From Streptomyces katrae (lineage in GTDB: Bacteria; Actinomycetota; Actinomycetes; Streptomycetales; Streptomycetaceae): a stretch of 64,000 nt of DNA. The translations under genes were made by a program, and so were the position numbers. Below the pieces are notes generated by a model that searched no databases, was not told the DNA's origin, and saw only the letters and a list, made by a program, of their open reading frames with translations. Positions 44,126-53,007 of the stretch are shown here, piece by piece (within the stretch, counting starts at the first letter, position 1; each line of letters starts with the position of its first letter). Location: NCBI RefSeq assembly GCF_002028425.1, contig NZ_CP020042.1:6485560-6549559 (forward strand), in the 5' to 3' direction.

Positions 44126-45991
44126 GTGACGCACGCCGCCGCCCTGCTCCCGCTCACCGTCGCCTGGCCGCTGCTCGGAGCCGTCCTGCTGGCCGGTCCC
44201 GGCCGGTGGCTGCCCCGGCTCGGCGCCGACGCCCTCGCCAGCGCCTGGGCCACCGCCCAACTGGCCCTGCTCGCCTGGCTGTGGTCCGCCGCCGGGGACG
44301 GGCGGATCATCAGCTGGGTCGCCGCCTGGACCCCCGTCGACGGCCACAGCGTCGGCATCGTCCTCGCCGCCGACCGCATCGGCGGCGGGCTGGCGCTCCT
44401 CGCGGCCGCCCTCGTCCTGGCCGCCCTCGGCTACTCCTGGCACTACTTCGACGAACCGGAGAGCGAGCGCGGGCACGGCGGCGCGTTCCCGGCCCTGCTG
44501 CTCCTCTTCGAGGCCGGCATGTGCGGGTTCGCCCTCACCGGCGACCTGTTCGACGCCTTCGTCTTCTTCGAGCTGATGGGCGTCGCCGCGTACGCCCTCA
44601 CCGCCTACCGCGTCGAGGAGCCCCGCCCCCTCCAGGGCGCCCTCGCCTTCGCGCTGACCGGCTCGGTCGCCGGGTACTGCGCCCTGCTCGGCATCGGTCT
44701 GCTCTACTCCCGCACCGGGGAACTGGCCTTCGCCCGGATCGGCGAGGTGCTCGACCGGGAGCCGGCGGGACCGGTCTCCGCCGCGGCCTTCGCACTGATC
44801 GCCACGGCCATGCTGGTCAAGGCGGCCGCCGTGCCCTTCCACTTCTGGCTGCCCGACGCCCACGCCGAAGCCCCCTCCCCGGTGTGCATGCTGCTGTCCG
44901 GGGTGATGGTCGAGCTCGGGCTCTACGGACTGCTGCGCGTCTACTGGACGGTCTTCTCCGGGCCCGGCGGCATCCCCGCGGAGGCCTTCCGCACCACCTT
45001 CCTGGTGGTCGGCGCGCTGACCGCGCTGACCGGAGGCGTGCTCTGCTGGCAGCAGCGCCACCTCAAACGGCTGCTCGCGCACTCCACCGTCGGCCACATG
45101 GGGCTGTTCCTGTGCGCGGCCGCCCTGCTCACCCCGGCGGGCACCGCCGGGGCCGCCCTGTACGCCCTCGGCCACGCCGGTGCCAAGGCCGCCCTCTTCG
45201 CCCTGGTCGGCGTGCTCCTCGACCGGTTCGGCTCGGTGGACGAACACGGGCTGTACGGGCGCGGCCGCGACCTCGTGGCGGCCGGGGCGCTGACCGTGAC
45301 GGGCGCCCTGGCCCTGGCCGGCCTGCCGCCGTTCGGCACCGGCCTGGGCAAGTCGGTCGCCGAGCACGCCACGGTCCATGAGGCCCCCTGGCTGCTGCCG
45401 GTGTTCCTGCTGGTCCCCGCCGTCACCGCGGGCGCCGTCCTGCGGGCCGCCCTGCGGGTGTTCGCCGGCGCCGGGACGACGCCCCGGCAGCGGCACGCGG
45501 GCCCCGAGACCACGGGCAGCGGGGAGGAGCCGGAGGTCCGCGACCCCAGCCGCCGCGTCCCGCGCGTCATGCTCGTCGTCCCCGCCCTGCTCCTGGGCGC
45601 CTCGCTCGCGGTGGGCCTGCTGCCCGGCCTCGCCCACCGGATCGCGGAGGCCGCCGCCCGGTTCTGCGACCCGGCCGGCTACGCCGCCGCCGTGACGGGC
45701 CGGACGGTCCCGGCGGCCGGCCCGCGGGTGCCCGAGGCCGGCTGGACGGCCACGGGGGTACTCCTCGGCCTGGCCGGCACCCTGCTGGCGGTGGCGATGG
45801 CCGCCGCCGCGCTCTGGGGACCCGCGCTGAAGGGCCCGGCAGCCGTGGCCGCCCGGACCGCGGCCGACCGCCTCACCGTCCTCGCGGTCGTCCCGCTGCG
45901 CCGCCTGCACTCCGGGCACGTGGGGGACTACGTCGCCTGGCTCGCCGCCGGACTGGCCGCGCTGATGGTGGTGTTCGCCCTGTGCACCTGA
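44126..45991 (+). CDS. mnhD: Mrp-type antiporter subunit D (NuoM/NuoN-like proton channel)
   Basis: This 621-residue polytopic protein of the proton-conducting NuoL/M/N family has LTGDLFDAFVFFELMGVAAY with the key Glu in helix five and AMLVKAAAVPFHFWLPDAHA with the key Lys in helix seven. SPVCMLLSGVMVELGLYGLL and LLAHSTVGHMGLFL follow. It is the only large antiporter-like subunit in the operon. The C-terminal 120 residues include a hydrophilic loop and two extra helices. GTG 44126 starts 16 bases after the C subunit. Confidence 0.9.
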   Translation: MTHAAALLPLTVAWPLLGAVLLAGPGRWLPRLGADALASAWATAQLALLAWLWSAAGDGRIISWVAAWTPVDGHSVGIVLAADRIGGGLALLAAALVLAALGYSWHYFDEPESERGHGGAFPALLLLFEAGMCGFALTGDLFDAFVFFELMGVAAYALTAYRVEEPRPLQGALAFALTGSVAGYCALLGIGLLYSRTGELAFARIGEVLDREPAGPVSAAAFALIATAMLVKAAAVPFHFWLPDAHAEAPSPVCMLLSGVMVELGLYGLLRVYWTVFSGPGGIPAEAFRTTFLVVGALTALTGGVLCWQQRHLKRLLAHSTVGHMGLFLCAAALLTPAGTAGAALYALGHAGAKAALFALVGVLLDRFGSVDEHGLYGRGRDLVAAGALTVTGALALAGLPPFGTGLGKSVAEHATVHEAPWLLPVFLLVPAVTAGAVLRAALRVFAGAGTTPRQRHAGPETTGSGEEPEVRDPSRRVPRVMLVVPALLLGASLAVGLLPGLAHRIAEAAARFCDPAGYAAAVTGRTVPAAGPRVPEAGWTATGVLLGLAGTLLAVAMAAAALWGPALKGPAAVAARTAADRLTVLAVVPLRRLHSGHVGDYVAWLAAGLAALMVVFALCT

Positions 45992-46006
45992 TCCCGAAGG
46001 CGCTCG

Positions 46007-47107
46007 TCAGACGGTGGCGGTGGCGGCGGCCAGCTCGTCGACGACCTCGCTGAGGCGGCCGTGCCGGTGCAGCGCCGCCCGCTGCCGGGCGGCCCCGCTG
46101 CCCTCGCGCCGCAGCCGGCGCAGCAGGTCCTCCACCAGGGCCAGGTCCCCGGCGGCCTCGAGCCCGGGCGCCGCCCGGGCCAGGAGGCGGTCCACCAGGG
46201 TGCCGGCGGGCAGCCGTTCACCGCTGAAGGGGTCCAGCCCCCAGCCGTGCAGCCCTTCGGCCGCGGCGAGCTCGTGCGCGGCGCGCAGCCGCCGGTCGGA
46301 GACCTCCGGCGGCGGCTGGTGGCGCTCGGCCTCGGCGAGCAGGTCCTGGGCGAGCCCGCGGAGGAGGGCGGCCACCAGGACCACCGTCTCGATGTCGGCG
46401 TTGGAGTCGGCCACGCGGATTTCGAGGGTGGGGACGTGCTCGGAGGGGCGGGCGTACCAGTAGAGCATCCGCCGGTCCATCAGGATCCGGTGCTCGACCA
46501 GGGCGCCCACGTACGCCTCGTACTGGGCCTCGCACATCACCGGAGCCGGGCCGACGGTGGGCCAGCGGGAGAACTGCTTGTAGCGCCAGCTGTCGAAGCC
46601 GGTGTCACGGCCCAGGACGAAGGGGGAGTTGCCGGTGAGGGACTGCAGGACCGGCAGCCACGGCCGCAGGCGGTGGGACAGGTCCAGGGCGGTGGCCCGG
46701 TCCATGGTGCCCAGGTGGACGTGGCAGCCGCAGACCAGGCCGTCGTAGCGGCCGACGAGCGCGTCGAACGCCCGGGCCATGCGCCGGTAGCGGTCGGTGT
46801 CGGTCACGGTCAGCGGCCGGGCGGGCGGCATCGCGGGGGTCCCCGTCGCCAGCAGCCTGCACCCGAACTCCTCGGCGGCCGCCACGGCGGTGCGCCGCAG
46901 CCGCGCGAGCTCGGCCCGCAGGCCGGTGGTGTCGGCGACGGGCAGGGTGCACACCTCGACCTGTGCCGCGAAGAACTCCGTCTGCACCTGTTCACCGAGC
47001 TCGACGGCGGCAGCCGCGATCACGGCGGGAGCCCGGTCGGCCGGACGCCGGCTGGCCCGGTCGACCAGCAGGAACTCCTCCTCCACTCCCATCGTCAGCG
47101 CGTGCAT
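46007..47107 (-). CDS. YbdK-type carboxylate-amine ligase (putative glutamate-cysteine ligase 2)
   Basis: This 366-residue member of the GCS2/YbdK family begins MGVEEEFLLVD and contains FAAQVEVCTLPVADT, GCHVHLGTMDRATALD, SLTGNSPFVLGRDTGFDSWR and TLEIRVADSNADIETVVLVA. Members ligate Glu to amines or Cys; a true glutathione route is unusual in Streptomyces, so the product is uncertain. Convergent with the antiporter operon, 15 bp apart without a visible hairpin. Confidence 0.92.
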   Translation of the reverse strand: MHALTMGVEEEFLLVDRASRRPADRAPAVIAAAAVELGEQVQTEFFAAQVEVCTLPVADTTGLRAELARLRRTAVAAAEEFGCRLLATGTPAMPPARPLTVTDTDRYRRMARAFDALVGRYDGLVCGCHVHLGTMDRATALDLSHRLRPWLPVLQSLTGNSPFVLGRDTGFDSWRYKQFSRWPTVGPAPVMCEAQYEAYVGALVEHRILMDRRMLYWYARPSEHVPTLEIRVADSNADIETVVLVAALLRGLAQDLLAEAERHQPPPEVSDRRLRAAHELAAAEGLHGWGLDPFSGERLPAGTLVDRLLARAAPGLEAAGDLALVEDLLRRLRREGSGAARQRAALHRHGRLSEVVDELAAATATV

Positions 47108-47172
47108 CGGGGTCTCCTCGCTCGGGGCTCCGCGTATACCCCGCGCCGCACGGGCGCAGTCGCGTCCGCGGG

Positions 47173-47409
47173 TCAGCGGTCGTCGCGCATGTCGTCCAGA
47201 TCCCCCTCCCGCAGGTCGTGCATCACGTCGCGCATCGTCGCGTCCTCGCGGCCCCGCTCGTGCGCGATCTCACCGGGGGTGCGCGGCCGTCCGCCGGTCC
47301 TCAGCTGCTCGGGACTCGGCGACCGGCCCCGGATCCGCCGCCCTTGGCCCTGCCCCCGGCCCTGTCCCTGATCCTGTACCTGTTTCTCGTCCTGTCGCCT
47401 GTCACCCAT
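47173..47409 (-). CDS. Small hydrophilic protein
   Basis: This 78-residue, very charged protein starts MGDRRQDEKQVQDQGQGRGQ and ends RDVMHDLREGDLDDMRDDR. The Gln/Arg/Gly repeat suggests a disordered start. GAGGAG lies eight bases before ATG 47409. I do not know the family. It lies 65 bp upstream of the YbdK-type gene on the same strand. Confidence 0.5.
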   Translation of the reverse strand: MGDRRQDEKQVQDQGQGRGQGQGRRIRGRSPSPEQLRTGGRPRTPGEIAHERGREDATMRDVMHDLREGDLDDMRDDR

Positions 47410-47697
47410 GACGCACACTCCTCACCCCCACGCCGCCCCCCTCTCCTCCATGTTCCTCCCCTTGTGCACCCATCTCCTGGTGCGCCTACCCCCTGCGTTT
47501 GCCCCTATGGCCCCCGGGCAGACTCCGACGTGCCGCCCCGTGGTCTCGAACGCGGGGCGGACCACGTGCCGCGTGCCGGGCCGGGAGGCGGCCGGATGGC
47601 GGGCGGCAGACGATGGAAGCGCGGGCCGCGGTTCCGGCGGGTCCGCCCGGGCCGCCAGGCGGAGCGCGGGACGGGCTCGGCGTGGGGTGCGTGCCGG

Positions 47698-49767
47698 ATG
47701 AACGAGGACATCCAGGTCGACGACCTGATCGACAGCGCGGCGCAGGCCGCGGGCGGCTGGCTGGGTTCCCTGCCCGTCGCCCTCATGGCCACCAGCGCCA
47801 ACGGCACCATCGTGCGCTGGAACCAGGTCGCGCAGGAACTCCTCGGCTACGCCCCGCCGCAGATGCTCGGCCACAACATCGCCGACCTCCTCCACCCCGG
47901 ATCCGACCGCAGCCTGGGCCGCTCCCTGTGGGAGACGGTGGCCACCGGCCGCGGAGTGATGGGCACGGTCACCGCCTGGCACCGCGACGGCCACCCGATG
48001 GAGCTGGAGATCTGGGCCTCACCCGTGGCCGACCGGCAGGGCCACGGGACCGCCACCGTGCTGGTCTTCGCCGCCGAGGCACCCGCCGCCCGGCGCATCC
48101 GGGGCTCCTCCGCCGTGTGGGACGGCCTGTTCGCCCGCTCGCCCGTCGGCATCGCCATCCTCGACACCCAGCTGCGGTTCCTCCAGGTCAACGCCGCCCT
48201 GGAGGCGATGAACGGGCTGCCGGAGTCGGCGCACGTGGGACGCCGGCTCGCCGAGATCCTGCCCGCCGTCAACGCCCGCGAGATGGAGGAGGCGATGCTC
48301 CAGGTCCTGGAGACCGGGGAGCCGGTCCTCGACCGCCGCCGGGTCGGGCGGACCCCCGCCGAACCGGAGCACGACCGGGTGTGGTCCTGCTCCTACGTCC
48401 GGGTCGAGGACCCCGCGCACAAGCCCATCGGGGTCATCGCCTCCCTCGTGGACATCACCGAGCAGCGGCGCGACCACGTCGAGGCCGAGGCGGGCCGGCG
48501 CCGGCTCGCCCTGCTCAGCGAGGCCAGCATCCGGATGGGCTCCAGCCTCGACCTGGAGCGCACCGCGCAGGAACTCGCCGACCTCGCCGTGCCCCGCCTC
48601 GCCGACGCCGTCACCGTCGACGTGCTCGACGCCCTGGCCCACGGTGAGGAGCCCGGCATGGGCCTCACCGGCGGCGCGGCCCTGCGGCGGCTGGGCCGGG
48701 CCCCGCTCGGCGGCTCCCGGGTGACGGACATCCTCGCCCCGCTCGGCCGGACCCTCGTCTTCCCCGCGACCGCCCCGTACACCCAGGCCCTGGCCTCCCG
48801 GCAGCCCTTCCTGGTGGCCCGCCTGGACGCACAGGCCATCGCCCCGGCGGCCCGGCACACGGCCAGACCCGCCCAACTGGTCGAGGCGGGCGTCCACTCC
48901 CTCGTCATGGCCCCGCTGGTGGCCCGGGACCGGGTCCTCGGCGTCGCCGTCTTCTACCGCACCCGGCCGGGCGGCCCCTTCGGCGCCGAGGACGTCACCC
49001 TGGCCGCCGAACTCGCCGCCCGTGCCGCCCTCAGCATCGACAACGCCCGCCTCTACCACCGCGAGCACGAGACCGCCGTCATCCTCCAGCGCAGCATGCT
49101 GCCCCAGCACATCACCCCGCCCCGGGGCATCGAGGTGAGCCACCGCTACCTGCCCGCCAGCGACGTCAACGAGGTCGGCGGGGACTGGTACGACGTGCTG
49201 CCCCTGGCGGGAGGCAAGGCCGCGCTGCTGATCGGCGACGTCATGGGCCACGGCATCGCCGCCGCCGCCGTCATGGGCCGGCTCTCCGCCTCCGTACGCT
49301 CCCTCGCCCGCCTGGACCTGTCGCCCGTGCGGCTGCTGCACCAGCTGGAGGCCGCCCTCGACGACCTCGCCGAGCCGATGCTGGCCACCTTCCTCTACGT
49401 GGTCGTCGACCCCGCCGCCGGCCGCTGCACCGTCACCCGCGCCGGCCATCCGCCGCCCGTCCTCGCCCTCCCCGACGGGACCGTGCGCATCCTCGACACC
49501 CCGCCCGGGGTCCCCCTGGGCGTCGGCGGCATCGCCTTCACCCCGACCGAGGTCGAGGTGCCCCCGGGCAGCCTCCTCGTCCTCTACACCGACGGCCTGA
49601 TCGAGGCCCGCGGCAGCGACCTCGACGAGCGCCTGGCCGAACTGGCCCAGCTCCTCGCGGACCCGCAGCGCAGCCTGGACCACGTCTGCGACTCCCTGAT
49701 CACGCACCTGGTCCCGGCGGCCGCGGACGACGACATCGCCCTCCTGGTCGCACGGGTGGGCGGCTGA
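47698..49767 (+). CDS. PAS-PAS-GAF-PP2C (SpoIIE-type) phosphatase
   Basis: This 689-residue sensor phosphatase has PAS 1 (about 23-130, ATSANGTIVRWNQVAQELLG), PAS 2 (145-265, VGIAILDTQLRFLQVNAALE), GAF (275-455) and the PP2C domain (475-689) with VGGDWYDVLPL, IGDVMGHGIAAA and the final ADDDIALLVA. It would act on anti-anti-sigma factors in response to a signal sensed by the PAS/GAF part. No sigma factor lies next to it. The ATG at 47698 follows GGGGTG; the 288-bp upstream gap holds nothing else that I can see. Confidence 0.92.
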   Translation: MNEDIQVDDLIDSAAQAAGGWLGSLPVALMATSANGTIVRWNQVAQELLGYAPPQMLGHNIADLLHPGSDRSLGRSLWETVATGRGVMGTVTAWHRDGHPMELEIWASPVADRQGHGTATVLVFAAEAPAARRIRGSSAVWDGLFARSPVGIAILDTQLRFLQVNAALEAMNGLPESAHVGRRLAEILPAVNAREMEEAMLQVLETGEPVLDRRRVGRTPAEPEHDRVWSCSYVRVEDPAHKPIGVIASLVDITEQRRDHVEAEAGRRRLALLSEASIRMGSSLDLERTAQELADLAVPRLADAVTVDVLDALAHGEEPGMGLTGGAALRRLGRAPLGGSRVTDILAPLGRTLVFPATAPYTQALASRQPFLVARLDAQAIAPAARHTARPAQLVEAGVHSLVMAPLVARDRVLGVAVFYRTRPGGPFGAEDVTLAAELAARAALSIDNARLYHREHETAVILQRSMLPQHITPPRGIEVSHRYLPASDVNEVGGDWYDVLPLAGGKAALLIGDVMGHGIAAAAVMGRLSASVRSLARLDLSPVRLLHQLEAALDDLAEPMLATFLYVVVDPAAGRCTVTRAGHPPPVLALPDGTVRILDTPPGVPLGVGGIAFTPTEVEVPPGSLLVLYTDGLIEARGSDLDERLAELAQLLADPQRSLDHVCDSLITHLVPAAADDDIALLVARVGG

Positions 49768-49775
49768 CCCCCCGC

Positions 49776-49828
49776 GGCGAAGGCCCCCGCCCGTCCGCGT
49801 CGTGCCGGGCGGCGCGGGGGCCTTCGCC
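49776..49828. terminator. Bidirectional terminator
   Basis: A perfect 15-bp stem (49776-49790 with 49814-49828) lies between the convergent phosphatase and DUF305 genes. Confidence 0.8.
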
Positions 49829-49838
49829 GGCCACCGGG

Positions 49839-50468
49839 TCAGTTCTTGCCGAGGAGGCCGTTCATCCGGGTGATCTCGGCGCTCTGGGAGGTGACGATCG
49901 CCGCCGCCATGTCCTTGGCGGGCTGGTACCGGCCGTCCGTCTGCTCGGTCTTCGCCATGGCGACGGCGCCCTCGTGGTGCTTGACCATCAGCTGGAGGAA
50001 GGCGGTGTCGAAGGCCTTGCCGGAGGCCTTCGTCAGCTGGTCCATCTCCTCGCCCGTCATCATCCCGGACATGGAGTGGCCCGTGTGCCCGCCGCCCTCC
50101 GCGGGAACCTGCTCGCCCCAGGAGGCCAGCCACCCGGAGAGGGTCTTGATCTCCGGGTCCTGGGCCTTCCTGATCTCGTCGGCGAGTGCCCTGACCTCGG
50201 CCGACTCGGCGCGGGTCGCGGCGAGGGAGGCCATCTCCAGGGCCTGGCGGTGGTGCGGGAGCATGCCCTGGGCGAAGGCGGTGTCGGCGGCGTTGTGCGC
50301 GGCCGTGCCCGAGGGGGCGGTGGAGGCGGGAGCGGTGGGGGTGTCGTGGCCGCCGCCGTGTCCGGAGGCGCCGTCGGACTTCCCGCCGCAGGCGGCGAGG
50401 ACGAGGGCGGCGGTGACGGCCGCGGCCAGCGCGGTGGTGCGGCGGATCGGGGAACGCTTGGCGTGCAT
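49839..50468 (-). CDS. DUF305 lipoprotein
   Basis: This 209-residue secreted lipoprotein has a signal with LVLAAC lipobox near residue 27, a His/Gly-rich linker, then the four-helix DUF305 domain with TAFAQGMLPHHRQALEMASL and FLQLMVKHHEGAVAMAKTEQ. His and Met residues in these motifs suggest metal binding, often copper. AGGAGA precedes ATG 50468. It lies 77 bp downstream of a DUF6153 gene, a common pairing in Streptomyces. Confidence 0.93.
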   Translation of the reverse strand: MHAKRSPIRRTTALAAAVTAALVLAACGGKSDGASGHGGGHDTPTAPASTAPSGTAAHNAADTAFAQGMLPHHRQALEMASLAATRAESAEVRALADEIRKAQDPEIKTLSGWLASWGEQVPAEGGGHTGHSMSGMMTGEEMDQLTKASGKAFDTAFLQLMVKHHEGAVAMAKTEQTDGRYQPAKDMAAAIVTSQSAEITRMNGLLGKN

Positions 50469-50545
50469 GGTGGTGCTTCTCCTGTGCTGAGGCGTGTCGG
50501 AACGTCGGAACGGGCTCGGCCGGCGGGTGTGCCGGCGGGAGCCGC

Positions 50546-51028
50546 CTATATGCGCAGGAGCTGCAGTTCGCTGAGGGAGGGGGGCGCACGCCCGTGCGCC
50601 GTCGCCCCGGCCGGCGCCGCGTGCGCGGCCGCCGTGGCGGCGGGGACACCGCCGGGCGCGGGGGCGAGGGCGGGCAGGACCGGGGTGCCGCTGGTGCCGG
50701 GGGCCGCGCAGGCGGCGTCGGCATGCCGCGCGTGCCCGCCCCCGCACCCGTCGTGCGCGGCACCGCCCGCGTGGGTACGCCCGCAGGCGCCGGGCGCCGA
50801 CGCGGCTGCCTCGGGGGCACCGGCCGTGGCGCCCGGGGCGTGCCGGGCAGGGGTCGCGGCCCCGGAGGCGGCGTACGGGTGGGGCATGGCGTCCGGGCCG
50901 GGCTGCGGGAGGCCGCCCGGGCCCAGTCCGTGCATGGCGATCAGGCCCGTGAGGACCGCCAGGACGAGCACCAGGAAGCCGGCCGGGCCGACGGCCCACC
51001 CCGCTCGCTCCGCCCGCGTCGTCCTCAT
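50546..51028 (-). CDS. DUF6153-like membrane-anchored protein
   Basis: This 160-residue protein has a single N-terminal membrane helix (AGFLVLVLAVLTGLIAMHGL) and an extracytoplasmic Ala/Pro/His-rich region with four Cys (GACGRTHAGG, GCGGGHARHADAACA). It resembles DUF6153 proteins found upstream of DUF305 lipoproteins. The Cys/His content suggests metal handling. ATG 51028 is chosen; ATG 51037 is possible. Confidence 0.7.
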   Translation of the reverse strand: MRTTRAERAGWAVGPAGFLVLVLAVLTGLIAMHGLGPGGLPQPGPDAMPHPYAASGAATPARHAPGATAGAPEAAASAPGACGRTHAGGAAHDGCGGGHARHADAACAAPGTSGTPVLPALAPAPGGVPAATAAAHAAPAGATAHGRAPPSLSELQLLRI

Positions 51029-51091
51029 GCCGGGCATCGTATGCGAGGCGTCCCGATACTCCAAAGGGGTAGGGGGTATGGGCGCGGGCCC

Positions 51092-52129
51092 TCAGACCGG
51101 CCGGCCGCGGTGCAGCTCCAGTGGGCCGGTGCCCTCGGCGAGGGCCTTGAGGCAGGCCTTGATCTGGCGCCGCAGGTGCGGTCCGACCAGCCCGCGCAGC
51201 TCCCGGCGGGGGACGGTCCGCCACTCCAGCAGCTCGGCCGGCGCCAGCCGGATCCGGGCCAGCGCCGCCGCGTCGAGCACCCCGCCGTCGTAGAGGAACC
51301 GCACCCGCGCCGGGTAGCCCGGCCGGTGGGACCAGTTGACGGCCAGGAGCCGGCCGGGGGCGAGGTCCAGGCCGATCTCCTCGCGCACCTCCCGCGCGGC
51401 GGCGGCCCGGGGGGTCTCCCCGAGGTCGCTGTCGACCCCGCCGCCGGGCAGCAGCCAGCGGCCCGGCTCGCCGTAGCCGGGCCGGACCAGCAGCACCCCG
51501 CCGGCCCCGTCGGTGAACAGCACGTTCGCCGCCGTGAGGGCCTTCGGCCGGGCGGCCCGGTGGGCGGCGGCGTCGTAGCCGCCCGCATGCTCCCGGGCCG
51601 TGCGGTCCGCCGGGTCGTACCCGGCCGGGGAGCCGGGCTGGGCAACGCCGTCGACGAGGTGCGCGAGGGAACCCGAGTACAGCGCGGCCAGCGCCGCGCG
51701 CAGCCGGGGCGCCAGCCGGGCGGGCAGCTGCCGCACGGCGTCCTCGGGGGAGAGCCAGCGGGCCTCGGAGACCTCGCCGTCGGGGAAGGACAGCGCTGCG
51801 GCCCGTTCGTCGGAGAGCGGTCCCACGAGGTACACGTGCACCACGAGCGAGCGCCCGAGCGCCCCGGGCGGGCAGGAGTCCACGGCCAGCAGCCGGCCGA
51901 CCGGCACGGCCAGGTCCAGCTCCTCCTTCAGCTCCCGGGAAAGCCCCTCCTCCGGGGTCTCGGTGTCCTCCACCGTCCCGCCCGGCAGTTCGAGGCCCTC
52001 CTTGTAGGAAGGGGTCAGCACGAGGACCCGCCCGCCGGCGTCGAGGACGATCCCGGTGGCGGCGACCAGCGGGGACGGCTGGGCGGCGTAATAGGCGCGC
52101 ACGGCCTCGGGTGAGGGTCGGTCGGGCAC
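51092..52129 (-). CDS. Protein with two NUDIX hydrolase domains
   Basis: This 345-residue protein has two complete NUDIX boxes, GGTVEDTETPEEGLSRELKE in the first domain (about residues 20-150) and GGGVDSDLGETPRAAAAREV in the second (about 200-335), each followed by the Glu-Glu metal ligands. NUDIX enzymes cleave nucleoside diphosphate-linked compounds. Single-domain forms have about 150 residues, so this is a fusion or duplication. The GTG at 52129 has AGGAG eight bases upstream. Substrates unknown. Confidence 0.92.
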   Translation of the reverse strand: MPDRPSPEAVRAYYAAQPSPLVAATGIVLDAGGRVLVLTPSYKEGLELPGGTVEDTETPEEGLSRELKEELDLAVPVGRLLAVDSCPPGALGRSLVVHVYLVGPLSDERAAALSFPDGEVSEARWLSPEDAVRQLPARLAPRLRAALAALYSGSLAHLVDGVAQPGSPAGYDPADRTAREHAGGYDAAAHRAARPKALTAANVLFTDGAGGVLLVRPGYGEPGRWLLPGGGVDSDLGETPRAAAAREVREEIGLDLAPGRLLAVNWSHRPGYPARVRFLYDGGVLDAAALARIRLAPAELLEWRTVPRRELRGLVGPHLRRQIKACLKALAEGTGPLELHRGRPV

Positions 52130-52314
52130 GGTGACGGCTCCTGGGATAGGGCGGGCCGGCTGGCCCGGAGGGCGGGACGCGCCCCTGGGGGGCGATTCCC
52201 GCGCATCACTACCACGCCCGCGGCGCGAGCAGGCCGGACACCACGGACCGGCCCTCCGGGCGGGTCGCCGTGGCCGAAGACCGGGGCCTTCGCAGGGGCC
52301 GCGACCGGGCGGCT

Positions 52315-52938
52315 TCAGGCGCGGGCGAGGAGCATGCCGCCCATCGTGACCATGGTCGCGGCCACCAGCCCGTCCAGCACCCGCCAGGCCCCCGGCTTCG
52401 CGAGCACGCCGCTCAGCAGCCGCGCCCCGTAGCCCAGGGTGGAGAACCAGGTCAGGCTGGCCAGGCCGGCCCCGATGCCGAAGGCCCAGCGCAGGTCCCC
52501 CCGGTCGGCGGCGAGCGAGCCGAGCAGCAGGACGGTGTCCAGGTAGACGTGCGGGTTGAGCCAGGTCATCGCCAGGCAGGTCAGCACGGCCGCGCGGGCC
52601 GACCCGGAGCCGGCCCCGTCGGCGGTCAGGGCCGCACCCGGGGTCGGGCGCAGCACCCGGCGCGCCGCCAGGACCCCGTAGCAGATGAGGAACCCGCCGC
52701 CGGCGATGCCCACGGCCGTCAGGGCGGCCGGCCAGGCCGTGACGAAGGCGCCGACGCCGGCCACGCCGAGGGCGATGAGGGCCGCGTCGGACACGGCGCA
52801 GATGGCGACCACCCACAGGACGGCGTGCCGGCGCGCGCCCTGCCGGAGCACGAAGGCATTCTGCGCGCCGATGGCGACGATGAGGGAGAGGCCGGTGCCG
52901 AAGCCGGCCAGGAGCGCTGCCGTGATGCCGTTGTTCAT
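52315..52938 (-). CDS. lysE: LysE/ArgO-family basic amino acid exporter
   Basis: This 207-residue exporter has six helices and the LysE/ArgO signature GFGTGLSLIVAIGAQNAFVL then RQGARRHAVLWVVAICAVSD. MTWLNPHVYLDTVLLLGSLA is the conserved middle motif. It is divergent from a LysG/ArgP-type regulator, the textbook arrangement for export of Lys and Arg when they accumulate. Confidence 0.93.
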   Translation of the reverse strand: MNNGITAALLAGFGTGLSLIVAIGAQNAFVLRQGARRHAVLWVVAICAVSDAALIALGVAGVGAFVTAWPAALTAVGIAGGGFLICYGVLAARRVLRPTPGAALTADGAGSGSARAAVLTCLAMTWLNPHVYLDTVLLLGSLAADRGDLRWAFGIGAGLASLTWFSTLGYGARLLSGVLAKPGAWRVLDGLVAATMVTMGGMLLARA

Positions 52939-52974
52939 GCCTCCGACCGTAGGCAGCGCGCCGCGCTCAGTACA

Positions 52975-53000
52975 GCTAAAGATTTTTACGTACCCTTAGC
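52975..53000. promoter_or_regulatory. LysG-type operator in the lysE-lysG intergenic region
   Basis: GCTAAAG and CCTTAGC form an interrupted inverted repeat across an AT-rich centre in the 69-bp divergent gap. Both promoters must lie here, so this is the likely LysR-type binding site. Confidence 0.55.
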
Positions 53001-53007
53001 GTTCATG

